A program made the translations under genes and the position numbers. Under the pieces are notes generated by a model. The model was not told the origin of the DNA. It saw only the letters and a program-made list of their open reading frames with translations, and searched no databases. Below are positions 13,964 through 21,739 of a stretch of DNA of 50,549 nt, piece by piece (position 1 is the stretch's first letter; each line of letters begins with the position of its first letter). Origin of the DNA: Oscillospiraceae bacterium (GTDB lineage: Bacteria; Bacillota; Clostridia; Oscillospirales; Oscillospiraceae); assembly GCA_015068135.1 (NCBI GenBank), contig SVLB01000015.1, positions 1 to 50,549 on the forward strand, read 5' to 3'.

Positions 13964-15256
13964 ATGACGAAAAAAGAATTCAAAGAGGCAATGCTTCGCG
14001 GTCTTGGCAGATGCGTGATTGCTGTTAAGAAAGAACCGGAGAAATATCGAGATCTTGTCCGTTGGGCATGCAAAAGGAATTTTGCTTACGATGCCCAAAG
14101 TGAGGGAACCAGATCGTGGTATACCTACACGATGGCAAATGCCTATCCTGATAAGGAGGCTTTCATTAACACTGCTGCAGAATCGTTGAAGAAATATCGC
14201 TCTAATGGTGGTTGGGATTTGCTGCACTTGAGCGAACTGCTGATGTTTTTTGCGATGGACGGATATGAATCTGCCCGGATAGCATTAGAAGAAAAGTATC
14301 AGGAAATACTGGCTGCTCTATTTGCCCGAAAACGCAGACCAAACAGAGTTTTCAGCGAATTGTCAGATTTGGAGCGGCTTGGCTTGGTGCTGGCTGTGGA
14401 CAGCAAATCCTTTCTAAGAATAGCAGGGGACTTTGGCCGTCTGTATCGGGAAAAGAAATACATGTACGATGGCGAGTTTGCATGGTTTTTCTCGGACAAA
14501 GGCGGACAGTACAGAAGAACGATGGAATCCGCTGCCCAAAGGGATGAGAATATCGCCTGTTTTATGCAAAGGGAGCAGGCGGATATTGATGCTCGGGAGG
14601 AACACTGGAAACAGCGGCAGACCCGTTCGCCAGAAACATATACCGGCATCCGATTGTCCCGTTGGCTTGCAAAAAGAGCAGACAAGGAAACTGTGGAACG
14701 GCATGCCCTTGCATACCGGAATCAGACACAGCCGGAGCTGCGGGCAGAATCGCTGGAGGCGTTTTTTTGCTGCCCATATCCTGATGATCCGCAGCCAATT
14801 ATTGAAGATACCAAATCAGAAAGCGAAAAATTACAAAACGCAGCGTGGCGAGCATTGGAGAGCATTCGGCATCCTGCAGTGCGTGCATTTGCGTTAAAGA
14901 ATGTAGCAAATGGAATTCGTACACCGGAGAATTTTGCACTTTTGGTCACAAATTATGAGCCGAAGGATGCTGACCTGCTGGAAGATTTACTGCGAGAGCG
15001 AATCACTGCAAAAGACTGGTACGGTGTTCATGCGGCTGGATTAGATATTTATCGTGCATTTCATAAGGACGGTCGAGTCCCGTATCCGAAAAACCTGCTG
15101 CTAATACTGTACGAGTATAATCCCTGCTCTTTCTGCCGGGAATCTGCGCTGGTGTCTATGTCCAAACACCGGATGCTGACAAGGGAAGTTTTGGAAGAGT
15201 GCCAGTTCGACAGCAACTATGATATTCGCCGCATGGCAGCAAAACGATTAAGATAA
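13964..15256 (+). CDS. Unrecognised alpha-helical protein, possibly HEAT-like
   Basis: A 430-aa soluble protein beginning MTKKEFKEAMLRGLGRC, with GGAGG 5 bp before the ATG. The composition is strongly helical and charged. The C-terminal 150 residues show repeated helix pairs (AAWRALESIRHPAVRAFALKN, CRESALVSMSKHRMLTREVL, YDIRRMAAKRLR) reminiscent of HEAT repeats. Arrays of this kind usually act as protein-protein scaffolds. No catalytic motif is visible. It is preceded by a possible leader peptide and sits between two copies of the spoVAC 3' end, so cargo or defence roles are conceivable but unproven. Confidence 0.6.
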   Translation: MTKKEFKEAMLRGLGRCVIAVKKEPEKYRDLVRWACKRNFAYDAQSEGTRSWYTYTMANAYPDKEAFINTAAESLKKYRSNGGWDLLHLSELLMFFAMDGYESARIALEEKYQEILAALFARKRRPNRVFSELSDLERLGLVLAVDSKSFLRIAGDFGRLYREKKYMYDGEFAWFFSDKGGQYRRTMESAAQRDENIACFMQREQADIDAREEHWKQRQTRSPETYTGIRLSRWLAKRADKETVERHALAYRNQTQPELRAESLEAFFCCPYPDDPQPIIEDTKSESEKLQNAAWRALESIRHPAVRAFALKNVANGIRTPENFALLVTNYEPKDADLLEDLLRERITAKDWYGVHAAGLDIYRAFHKDGRVPYPKNLLLILYEYNPCSFCRESALVSMSKHRMLTREVLEECQFDSNYDIRRMAAKRLR

Positions 15257-15354
15257 AGCCTGTTTGACTTCCTATTCGCGATGATTCTAGTTTTATGCGG
15301 CTGAGTTTGGTCCTAACAGAACACGAATACATGGGTCCTGGCTTGACATACGCG

Positions 15355-15460
15355 GAGGGCTATATCTTGGGTATCAGCGCGAAGATGTTTACAATAGCAG
15401 ACTCTGCCAATATATAGTGTGAGTGCATCTGAAGAGGGCCTCATACGTATATTGCGGTAG
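15355..15460 (+). pseudogene. Third, decayed copy of the spoVAC 3' end
   Basis: Codons from GAG 15355 read EGYILGISAKMFTIADSANI and then stop, against EGFILGVGAKMFTIAGPVIV in spoVAC. Beyond the stop, DNA similarity can still be followed to about 15460 (GTGCATCT..., CTCATACGTATATTG). It is more diverged than the copy at 12739, so it is older or from a more distant source. It marks the right end of a second accessory segment. Confidence 0.75.
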
Positions 15461-15530
15461 GGGCGGATATCATCCGCTTGCAAGCCTGCGCATGATATCA
15501 TAATACCTATAATTCATACCGCCCCGCCTT
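15456..15530. repeat. Dispersed palindromic repeat (GTAGGGGCGG class)
   Basis: GGTAGGGGCGG at the left pairs with CCGCCCCGCC at the right. Internal arms GCGGAT/ATCCGC and ATGATATCAT give further hairpins. Related in its ends to the repeat inside hsdR at 9701. No gene is present from 15257 to 15593, only this repeat and the spoVAC remnant. Confidence 0.7.
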
Positions 15531-15593
15531 TCGTTAAATCGTGCCATCGCTTTCATGTAAACATTTTTGCAAAACTACTGAGTCCATTAATGG

Positions 15594-16520
15594 CTAGAAT
15601 TTTTCAATATGCTTTTTTACATAAGGCACTAAATTGGTTTGCAAAGGTTCCAGCTTGTAAAATTTACCGTCATACTCGTCAAAGGGATAGCGTCCATACT
15701 GTGATTGAAAATTATCCACCGTTTCGCAGTCGAAGGAAGACAGGTCATTTGTATCGATCTGGTGTGTTTGGATAAATTCCTCGTATAGTTTTTGGTGTTC
15801 CATTGCACCGATCATTCCCATATATTTGCCAACTACGGGCGCAACGATTCGGCTGGAGTTTACAAAGAACTGACAAAGCCCGCCGTTGTTCACTTCTGTC
15901 TCTAAATAGTTTATCGCATAGAATATACGCTGCTCTTCACAGAGGGAATGAAAGCCTTTCGACATATCTTCCCCGGACTGAACGATATTCTCTGTACGTG
16001 TCCATACAGCAAAGATCAGGTCGTCATCGGACAATTGAGACAGCTCTTCTGTGGACATTTTAAGATACGCGGCACCCGGGACCAAGGCGCTTTTGATAGC
16101 AGATACCAAGCGGTCGCTAATAACAGCCATAGATTCAATATGCACTTTATCACCGGCAACAAACAAGGTAAGGGAATCTTGGTTTTTACGCAATCCCTGG
16201 ATATCGGAGAAAGCATAGGTTCTGGTATTGCCGAACATAGTGGTATATGTGAATTGCTTATCGGAAATGATGTGGATCGCTTGATTTTTCCAACATAGCA
16301 ATGCAAATACACCAAGTACGGTACCGAGAATAGCAACTACGATGGACCAGACTGCAAAATACATAACAGCATAAACCGTACAAGCGATTCCTATAGCCAG
16401 AAAGATAAGAGACATTGCCAAAAGCCGTTCCGGTAAATACATATCCGCACGGGGTTTATCCTCGCGAATCGTGACACCAAACAGCTTTTCGATGATCAGT
16501 AATACTATTTTGAGTTTCAT
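15594..16520 (-). CDS. Membrane protein with C-terminal DUF4375 domain
   Basis: A 308-aa protein. The N terminus is MKLKIVLLIIEKLFG; two membrane segments follow at roughly 33-55 and 57-78, then a beta-rich region (IISDKQFTYTTMFGNTRTY, a PH-like membrane-anchored domain). The C-terminal half (about 165-300) contains EVNNGGLCQFFVNSSR, the DUF4375 signature, and ends in a charged tail. DUF4375 is of unknown function and occurs in immunity-like or regulatory proteins. The ATG at 16520 has GGAAAGGAG upstream; an earlier in-frame start has no site and runs into the upstream gene. It follows a lipoprotein gene by 16 bp, so the two form an operon. Confidence 0.75.
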   Translation of the reverse strand: MKLKIVLLIIEKLFGVTIREDKPRADMYLPERLLAMSLIFLAIGIACTVYAVMYFAVWSIVVAILGTVLGVFALLCWKNQAIHIISDKQFTYTTMFGNTRTYAFSDIQGLRKNQDSLTLFVAGDKVHIESMAVISDRLVSAIKSALVPGAAYLKMSTEELSQLSDDDLIFAVWTRTENIVQSGEDMSKGFHSLCEEQRIFYAINYLETEVNNGGLCQFFVNSSRIVAPVVGKYMGMIGAMEHQKLYEEFIQTHQIDTNDLSSFDCETVDNFQSQYGRYPFDEYDGKFYKLEPLQTNLVPYVKKHIEKF

Positions 16521-16536
16521 AATAATCTCCTTTCCG

Positions 16537-16932
16537 TCACATGCACGGGAAATATCCACCGTATTTTTGGAACAGGGAATGGATGTATTTCATATCTTCT
16601 ATGGGAATATCAAAGTATCTGAAATTGCCAAGATCTTGAATATAATTACAAGTATCACAGGCGATTGCGAAGGTTTGCCCACCGACTTTCAGTGAAATAT
16701 TTTTATCAAAACCGCAGGAAGGCACACCGGACGAGATGGACGCATACTTTTTCCCATTCAGAATATTGATTACCTTTTCAGCATCCTCATCGTCCAGTGT
16801 AACCCTGATATTATCCTCTCCACAGATAAAGGTCAGCGTAACATCCGCATTTTTATTTACGCTTGTTTTGGTGCAAGCGCAAATGGAAACCAGTATGACC
16901 AGAACCGTGAAAACTGCAAAATAACGTTTCAT
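16537..16932 (-). CDS. Small lipoprotein of unknown function
   Basis: A 131-aa predicted lipoprotein: MKRYFAVFTVLVILVSICAC has a basic N terminus, a hydrophobic core and a lipobox ending in cysteine. The mature part (TKTSVNKNADVTLTFICGED, then VTLDDEDAEKVINILNGKKY) has a helix-and-strand pattern with four further cysteines. No family is recognised. GGAAAGGAG precedes the ATG at 16932. It is the first gene of a two-gene unit with the DUF4375 protein; both are membrane-associated, so a joint envelope role is plausible. Confidence 0.72.
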   Translation of the reverse strand: MKRYFAVFTVLVILVSICACTKTSVNKNADVTLTFICGEDNIRVTLDDEDAEKVINILNGKKYASISSGVPSCGFDKNISLKVGGQTFAIACDTCNYIQDLGNFRYFDIPIEDMKYIHSLFQKYGGYFPCM

Positions 16933-16991
16933 ATGTGATACTCCTTTCCCGATAAATGACATCTTTCCTTGAGCGATCCTATCCATTTGCT

Positions 16992-17019
16992 ATTATACTA
17001 GAGACCGTGCAAATTGCAA
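16992..17019 (-). promoter_or_regulatory. Promoter of the lipoprotein-DUF4375 operon
   Basis: Minus-strand TTGCAA (17014-17019) and TATAAT (16992-16997) are 16 bp apart, 60 bp before the lipoprotein start codon. Confidence 0.65.
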
Positions 17020-17069
17020 GCCACAGAACAGGATATGCGCAATTCTCAGTGTGATAATGGGTATTGCAT

Positions 17070-17222
17070 TTCGGTGCGTACGCCTTCTCCTTCGGCAGAA
17101 GGGGGGACCGCGAAGCGGTGGATGTGGGGCGTTATGGGCGGTATCGCTACGAAAGAACAACTCAAAAACCTTTAGACCCCACATCCGCCCCAGTGTGCGC
17201 ACTGGGGCGGATGTGCTGTCCT
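17070..17222. repeat. Cluster of palindromic repeats
   Basis: Successive hairpins: CTTCT...AGAAG around CCTTCGGC (17083-17100), ACCGC/GCGGT (17107-17119), GGATGTGGGG (17120-17129) paired with CCCCACATCC (17177-17186), and CCGCCCCAGTG/CACTGGGGCGG (17185-17210). The first two belong to a CTTCTCCTTCGG...GCGAAGCG class widespread in gut Firmicutes. The last, next to the AraC gene end, may act as its terminator. No gene is seen. Confidence 0.7.
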
Positions 17223-17993
17223 CTACGAATGGTGTGCCTTGCGGTATTCCAAAGGCGTACAGCTGCAGACCTTTTGGAACACCCGGTTAAAGTTACGGAT
17301 GCTGGCAAAGCCGCAGGCCTCGCTGACCTGGGTAACGGTATACTTGCTGTCAGAAAGCAGAGTGCAGGCCTGCTCGATCCGTAAAAGGTTCAGAAAGCTT
17401 TTGAAGTTTACGGAAAAGCTTTGATTAAAGAGACTGGAAAAGTAATGGTATTCGTAATTCATTTCCCGGGCAATATCCCCTAAGGTAATGTTATTCTCTA
17501 TATTTTGGCCCACATAGGTGATCACATCGGAAATAAACTGATTGTTCTGCGCGGAATACTGGGGCTGCGCCTTTTCCAGACACCAGTGACACACCAGGTA
17601 AAGGCTGGAGATGCGCAGATATCGGGGCGGCGTTCCGTGATAAAACAGCTGGGCCTTTAGAATGGCTTCTATACCTTCGGGACAGCGGAATTTTCCGTAT
17701 TGTGTGTATTTGTGCTTCTGTGCAAAGGCGGCTACATGGTCCTCCGAAAAAACGCCCACCCAAGCCTGCCCCTGCTCCAAACGCAGAGAATGGACGGTAT
17801 AGGGATTGATCAGGATCAGCTCTCCGGGAGAAAGGGTGTCCTGCACACCGTTGACCGAGATGCTGACGGTCCCTTCCGCTACATACATCAGCTCAAAGCT
17901 GCCGTGAAAATGGGGCCTCCAGGCGGTGCGCTGGTAAACAATGCCGTTATAGTGGTAGTTACCCTGGGAATTGCTAATTTGGTGAAGAATCAT
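17223..17993 (-). CDS. AraC-family transcriptional regulator
   Basis: A 256-aa regulator. The N-terminal cupin (about 10-110) includes HFHGSFELMYVAEGTVSIS and LSPGELILINPYTVHSL, the usual sensor fold for a sugar or small ligand. The C-terminal pair of helix-turn-helix motifs (about 155-252) includes ITLGDIAREMNYEYHYFSSLF and VTQVSEACGFASIRNFNRVF. It is divergent from the glycyl-radical enzyme operon with 99 bp between starts, so it probably controls that operon and itself. Ligand unknown. Confidence 0.9.
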   Translation of the reverse strand: MILHQISNSQGNYHYNGIVYQRTAWRPHFHGSFELMYVAEGTVSISVNGVQDTLSPGELILINPYTVHSLRLEQGQAWVGVFSEDHVAAFAQKHKYTQYGKFRCPEGIEAILKAQLFYHGTPPRYLRISSLYLVCHWCLEKAQPQYSAQNNQFISDVITYVGQNIENNITLGDIAREMNYEYHYFSSLFNQSFSVNFKSFLNLLRIEQACTLLSDSKYTVTQVSEACGFASIRNFNRVFQKVCSCTPLEYRKAHHS

Positions 17994-18025
17994 GGCAGGA
18001 CCTCCAATCTTAACTTTTGTCCATA

Positions 18026-18054
18026 ATTCTATAATTAATTACTTGCTTTGTCAA
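18026..18054 (-). promoter_or_regulatory. Promoter of the AraC-family gene
   Basis: Minus-strand TTGACA (18049-18054) and TAGAAT (18026-18031), 17-bp spacer, 32 bp before the start codon. Confidence 0.7.
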
Positions 18055-18071
18055 CGGGATTTCCCTAAGAT
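18043..18071 (+). promoter_or_regulatory. Candidate promoter of the GRE operon
   Basis: TTGCTT (18043-18048) and TAAGAT (18066-18071) with a 17-bp spacer. It overlaps the divergent AraC promoter, so one bound regulator could affect both. The weak elements fit an activator-dependent promoter. Confidence 0.45.
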
Positions 18072-18092
18072 AACACTAAGGGGGTGACAGAA

Positions 18093-18929
18093 ATGCAGGG
18101 AACGGTTTTCAGTATCGAAGAGTTTTCCGTTTATGACGGTCCGGGGATTCGCACAACGGTATTTCTGAAAGGCTGTCCACTTAGATGTACCTGGTGCCAT
18201 AACCCGGAGGGGCAGGAGCCGAATCCTCAGATCGTCAAAAGTCCCAATGGCTGTACCGGATGTAACCGGTGCCTGGAAAGTGCCGAAAAGGTGGATGGGC
18301 GGTGGCATTATACGGAGGAGAGTATAAAAAACTGTCCTATGGGCTTGTTGCGTGTCAGCGGCGAAACCGTGGAAAGTCAAGGACTGTGCGAAAGGCTTCT
18401 AAAAAACCAGGGGCTTTTACAGGGCGTTACCTTTTCCGGCGGCGAGCCGTTACTGCAGAGCGATTTCCTGTTTGCCTGCCTGAAAACACTGAAGGGGAAA
18501 CTGCATACTGCCATCCAAACCTGCGGCTACTGTGAAGAAGCGGTATTTCGTGAGGCGGTCAGCCTAGCAGATTATTTCCTTTTCGATTTGAAACTGATCC
18601 GGGAGGAACTGCACCGGAAGTTTACCGGCGTATCCAATGAAAAGATCCTGAGAAACTTTGCATACCTTGCCAAATACGCGAAAAACTTTGTAGTCAGGAT
18701 CCCGCTGATCCCCGGGGTGACCGATACCCAGGAGAATATCCTTGGGATCATTGCTGTCTTAAAAGCCAATGAAGTTTCTTATGTGGAACTGTTACCCTAT
18801 AACAAGATGGCCGGTGGAAAATATCAAATGTTGGGAAGAGCTTATTGCCCCGGATTTGATGAACAGCGGCAGGTAATGATACCTGAGACCTTGCTGAAAG
18901 AACATCAAATCCGTTACCTGGTGCTGTGA
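18093..18929 (+). CDS. Glycyl-radical enzyme activating enzyme (radical SAM)
   Basis: Uses S-adenosylmethionine and a [4Fe-4S] cluster to place a radical on the glycine of its partner enzyme. The CxxxCxxC motif is Cys28-Cys32-Cys35 in KGCPLRCTWCHNPEG. SFSGGEPLLQ-type (VTFSGGEPLL) and RIPLIPGVTD motifs are conserved. A ferredoxin-like insert has Cys54, Cys57, Cys60 and Cys81, enough for one extra cluster, where many activases of non-PFL enzymes carry two. The ATG at 18093 has AGGGGGTGA upstream; the GTG at 18084 lies within that site. Length 278 aa is normal. The GRE gene follows by 9 bp, so the pair is a dedicated couple. Confidence 0.94.
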   Translation: MQGTVFSIEEFSVYDGPGIRTTVFLKGCPLRCTWCHNPEGQEPNPQIVKSPNGCTGCNRCLESAEKVDGRWHYTEESIKNCPMGLLRVSGETVESQGLCERLLKNQGLLQGVTFSGGEPLLQSDFLFACLKTLKGKLHTAIQTCGYCEEAVFREAVSLADYFLFDLKLIREELHRKFTGVSNEKILRNFAYLAKYAKNFVVRIPLIPGVTDTQENILGIIAVLKANEVSYVELLPYNKMAGGKYQMLGRAYCPGFDEQRQVMIPETLLKEHQIRYLVL

Positions 18930-18938
18930 GGTGCGCAT

Positions 18939-20849
18939 ATGACAAAAAATGTAGAACTGCTTTTACGCCAGCTCAAGGACAAAAGCTACCGTAGCCTGCG
19001 AACCATGGAAAAGGAAGAACCGATCCTTTATCCCGTGGATTATTTCGGATTTCATATAGGGACAAATGAGAGGCTGCCTTCGGGGGGATCAGGCAATCTG
19101 ACGCCGGCCTATGATCGGGTTATCCGTATGGGCTTTGATGGCTTGCGCCAGGAATTGCAAAGGGCGATTGCGTGTACAGAGTCTTATGAGGAGAAAGCAT
19201 ACGGAAGAAAGCTGATGGAGACCCTGGATCACGGCGTGGCGGTATGCGATGCATATCGGGAACGGGTAAGAACCAATTCCCGTCTGTACGAGGCGTTAGG
19301 CCGTGTTCCTCGCAAAGGGGCAACCAGCTTTTATGAGGCTTGCCTGACCATTATAATCTGCATCTATCTTTTACGAACCTCCCGTGGGACCCATTTGGGT
19401 TTGGGACGGTTTGATCAGTATATGTATCCATACTATCTGGCTGACAAAGCCCGTGGGGTTACAGAGGAAGAACTCTTTGAAACACTGGAGGCATTCTTTA
19501 TTTCCCTGAACTTTGATTCTGATCTGTATACCGGTGTTCAGCAGGGGGATAATGGTCAAAGTATGGTGCTGGGCGGCTTTGATATGGATGGCAACAGTGT
19601 GTATAATGAATTGTCGGATTTGTGCATGGATGCCTCTTTGGAACTGAATTTGATCGATCCCAAGATCAATTTGCGTGTGGGGAAAAAGACACCCATTGAA
19701 ATGTATGTGAAGGCCACCTATTTGACAAAGAAGGGTTTGGGCTTTCCCCAATACTGCAATGACGATGTGGTGGTGCCCGGACTGATCAAGCTGGGCTATG
19801 ACCCGGAAGATGCCCAAAACTATGTAGTTGCCGCCTGTTGGGAGTATATCATTCCCGGACGGGGCGCGGATGTGGTCAACAGAGGTCCTATGAATTTTCC
19901 GTTGGTGATCAACCGTGTAATCAAAGAGAAACTCAATAGCTGCAGTAACTTTGAAGAGCTGATGACTTGGGTGGAGCAGGGGATCAAACAGGAATGTGAC
20001 AGAATTATCGAATCCTATCGGGATCGTAAGCGGATGGATATCCCACTGCTGTCAGCGCTTATGGACGGCTGCACAAAACGTTTAAGGCCAATGCGGGAAG
20101 GCGGTGTGAAGTATATCAATTTTGGATGCCACGGAACGGGAATTGCCAATGCAACGGATGCGCTGGCGGCAGTAAAGCTGTGTGTTTTTGATCAGAAAAG
20201 GATCTGCCCACAGCAGCTGCTGGAAGCCTTGGAGGCAGATTTTGAAGGGTTTCAAGAAATTCGAAATCTTCTGCGCAGTTGCCCCAAAATGGGAAATAAC
20301 GATCCGATGGCCGATGAAATTGCTTGCCGGATTATGGATTGTTTTTCCAAAAATATGAACAACCGGCCGAACGGGCAATATGGGCATTGGCGCGCAGGGA
20401 CGGGATCTGCTATGGAATATCTGTGGAGTGCCGCGAAGTGCGGTGCAACTGCAGATGGAAGAAAAGCCGGTACGCCATACTCCTCCAGCTTTTCTCCTTC
20501 AATGGATGTAAAGCCCACCGGACTGCTTTCTGTGATCCAGTCCTTTACCAAGTACGATATGACCGAGATCATCAATGGCGGCCCCCTTACCCTGGAGATC
20601 CACGATTCTGTACTGCGTAATGATATAGGTGTGGAGAAAACTGCGATGCTGGTAAAGCTGTTCATTGACCGGGGCGGCCATCAGCTGCAGCTCAATTCCA
20701 TTAACCGGGAACGGCTGATCGATGCCCAGGAAAATCCGGAAAAATACCCCAATCTCATAGTCAGAGTTTGGGGTTGGAGTGGATATTTCAATGAACTGGA
20801 TAAAGCCTATCAAGATCATATTATCAACCGTTTAGCTTATCAAGAATAG
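18939..20849 (+). CDS. Short glycyl-radical enzyme of unassigned substrate (PFL-like superfamily)
   Basis: The active-site cysteine is Cys300 in AACWEYIIPG, giving the CxE arrangement of eliminases and decarboxylases instead of the CC pair of pyruvate formate-lyase. The C-terminal radical loop is RVWGWSGYF with Gly612, where most members have RVxGY. The enzyme has 636 residues; known classes (PFL, CutC, glycerol/propanediol dehydratase, HypD, HPAD, isethionate lyase) are roughly 760-900. The shortening lies mainly before the cysteine. Conserved context includes GRFDQYMYPYY, GGFDMDGN and NDDVVVPGL. It is encoded 9 bp after its activase and next to an AraC regulator, but no microcompartment, transporter or dehydrogenase gene is adjacent to suggest the substrate. 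The end overlaps the convergent PHP gene by 26 bp. Confidence 0.88.
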   Translation: MTKNVELLLRQLKDKSYRSLRTMEKEEPILYPVDYFGFHIGTNERLPSGGSGNLTPAYDRVIRMGFDGLRQELQRAIACTESYEEKAYGRKLMETLDHGVAVCDAYRERVRTNSRLYEALGRVPRKGATSFYEACLTIIICIYLLRTSRGTHLGLGRFDQYMYPYYLADKARGVTEEELFETLEAFFISLNFDSDLYTGVQQGDNGQSMVLGGFDMDGNSVYNELSDLCMDASLELNLIDPKINLRVGKKTPIEMYVKATYLTKKGLGFPQYCNDDVVVPGLIKLGYDPEDAQNYVVAACWEYIIPGRGADVVNRGPMNFPLVINRVIKEKLNSCSNFEELMTWVEQGIKQECDRIIESYRDRKRMDIPLLSALMDGCTKRLRPMREGGVKYINFGCHGTGIANATDALAAVKLCVFDQKRICPQQLLEALEADFEGFQEIRNLLRSCPKMGNNDPMADEIACRIMDCFSKNMNNRPNGQYGHWRAGTGSAMEYLWSAAKCGATADGRKAGTPYSSSFSPSMDVKPTGLLSVIQSFTKYDMTEIINGGPLTLEIHDSVLRNDIGVEKTAMLVKLFIDRGGHQLQLNSINRERLIDAQENPEKYPNLIVRVWGWSGYFNELDKAYQDHIINRLAYQE

Positions 20850-21669
20850 CCAAAGCCCATTGGGAGGGAACCTGAAGATCCCCTTTGCCGATGCCAAGGG
20901 ATATGCTGGGCTTACGGGGACCGTGGTAGTCACTGCCGCCGGAATGAAGCAGACCGTGTTCTTCAGCGATACGATAGGCAAGCTGGCGCTGCTGAGGGGT
21001 AAACGAGCCGTAGACGGATTCCATGCCCATAAGACCTGCTTCGATGGCTTTGGGCAGTGCCGCCCGCAGGGCTTCTTCCGACAGCTGATACAACGGGTGT
21101 GCCAAAATGCTTACAGCTCCCAATTCCCGGATAAAGGCCAGGGCATCCCAAAAATCCAGCCGCTCCGGCTCCTGATAATAGCCGACCTTGGGGTCTAAAA
21201 GACGGGTAAAGGCCTCTTTGTTGGTTTCGGTATACCCCTTTTGGGTGAGGGCGGCGGCTATATGGGAGCGGTTGATCATCCCGTGGGGGGTTGTCCCGGC
21301 GATGGCATCATAATCCAGGTCAAAACCTGCTTTGCGCAGATTGGAAACCAGCAGCCGACTGCTTTCCTCTTTTTGCTCCATGAGCCGGCAAAGCCTTTCC
21401 CGGATAATGGGGAAATGGGCAGGGACCAGCCCCAATGCCAAAAGGTGCAGTTCCGTTCCGTCCATATCCACAGTAAATTCCACACCGCATACGGGCACTA
21501 CAGAAGTCGCCTTGGCGGCCTCTAAAAATTCCGGCAGACCGTCCACGGTGTTGTGGTCCGTCAGGGCCAGATGACTCAGTCCCAAAGCTTGGGCCTGGGC
21601 CAAAAGCTGGGCAGGGGAGTCCGTACCGTCGGAATAGATGCTGTGGGTATGCAGATCACAAAATGCCAT
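20824..21669 (-). CDS. PHP-domain phosphoesterase
   Basis: PHP-domain proteins use a tri-metal site to hydrolyse phosphoesters. This 281-aa member has the four hallmark motifs: DLHTHSIYSDG at the N terminus, LTDHNTVDG, an internal Glu in PVCGVEFTV, and HSGGSDYHG near the C terminus. ILAHPLYQL supplies another metal His. The closest described relatives act on 3',5'-nucleoside bisphosphates or RNA 5' ends (YciV/RNase AM type); this is assignment by architecture only. The start at 21669 has GGAGG upstream. Convergent with the GRE gene, overlapping it by 26 bp. Confidence 0.9.
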   Translation of the reverse strand: MAFCDLHTHSIYSDGTDSPAQLLAQAQALGLSHLALTDHNTVDGLPEFLEAAKATSVVPVCGVEFTVDMDGTELHLLALGLVPAHFPIIRERLCRLMEQKEESSRLLVSNLRKAGFDLDYDAIAGTTPHGMINRSHIAAALTQKGYTETNKEAFTRLLDPKVGYYQEPERLDFWDALAFIRELGAVSILAHPLYQLSEEALRAALPKAIEAGLMGMESVYGSFTPQQRQLAYRIAEEHGLLHSGGSDYHGPRKPSISLGIGKGDLQVPSQWALAILDKLNG

Positions 21670-21694
21670 GTGGACAAACCTCCTTCACCATGCT

Positions 21695-21723
21695 ATGATA
21701 GCATAAAAAGCAGAGTTTGTAAA
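21695..21723 (-). promoter_or_regulatory. Promoter of the PHP gene
   Basis: Minus-strand TTTACA (21718-21723) and TATCAT (21695-21700), 17-bp spacer, 25 bp before the start. A plus-strand candidate for GH127 (TGGACA 21671-21676, TATGAT 21694-21699, 17 bp) overlaps it. Confidence 0.6.
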
Positions 21724-21739
21724 CAAAGGAGAAATCGCT

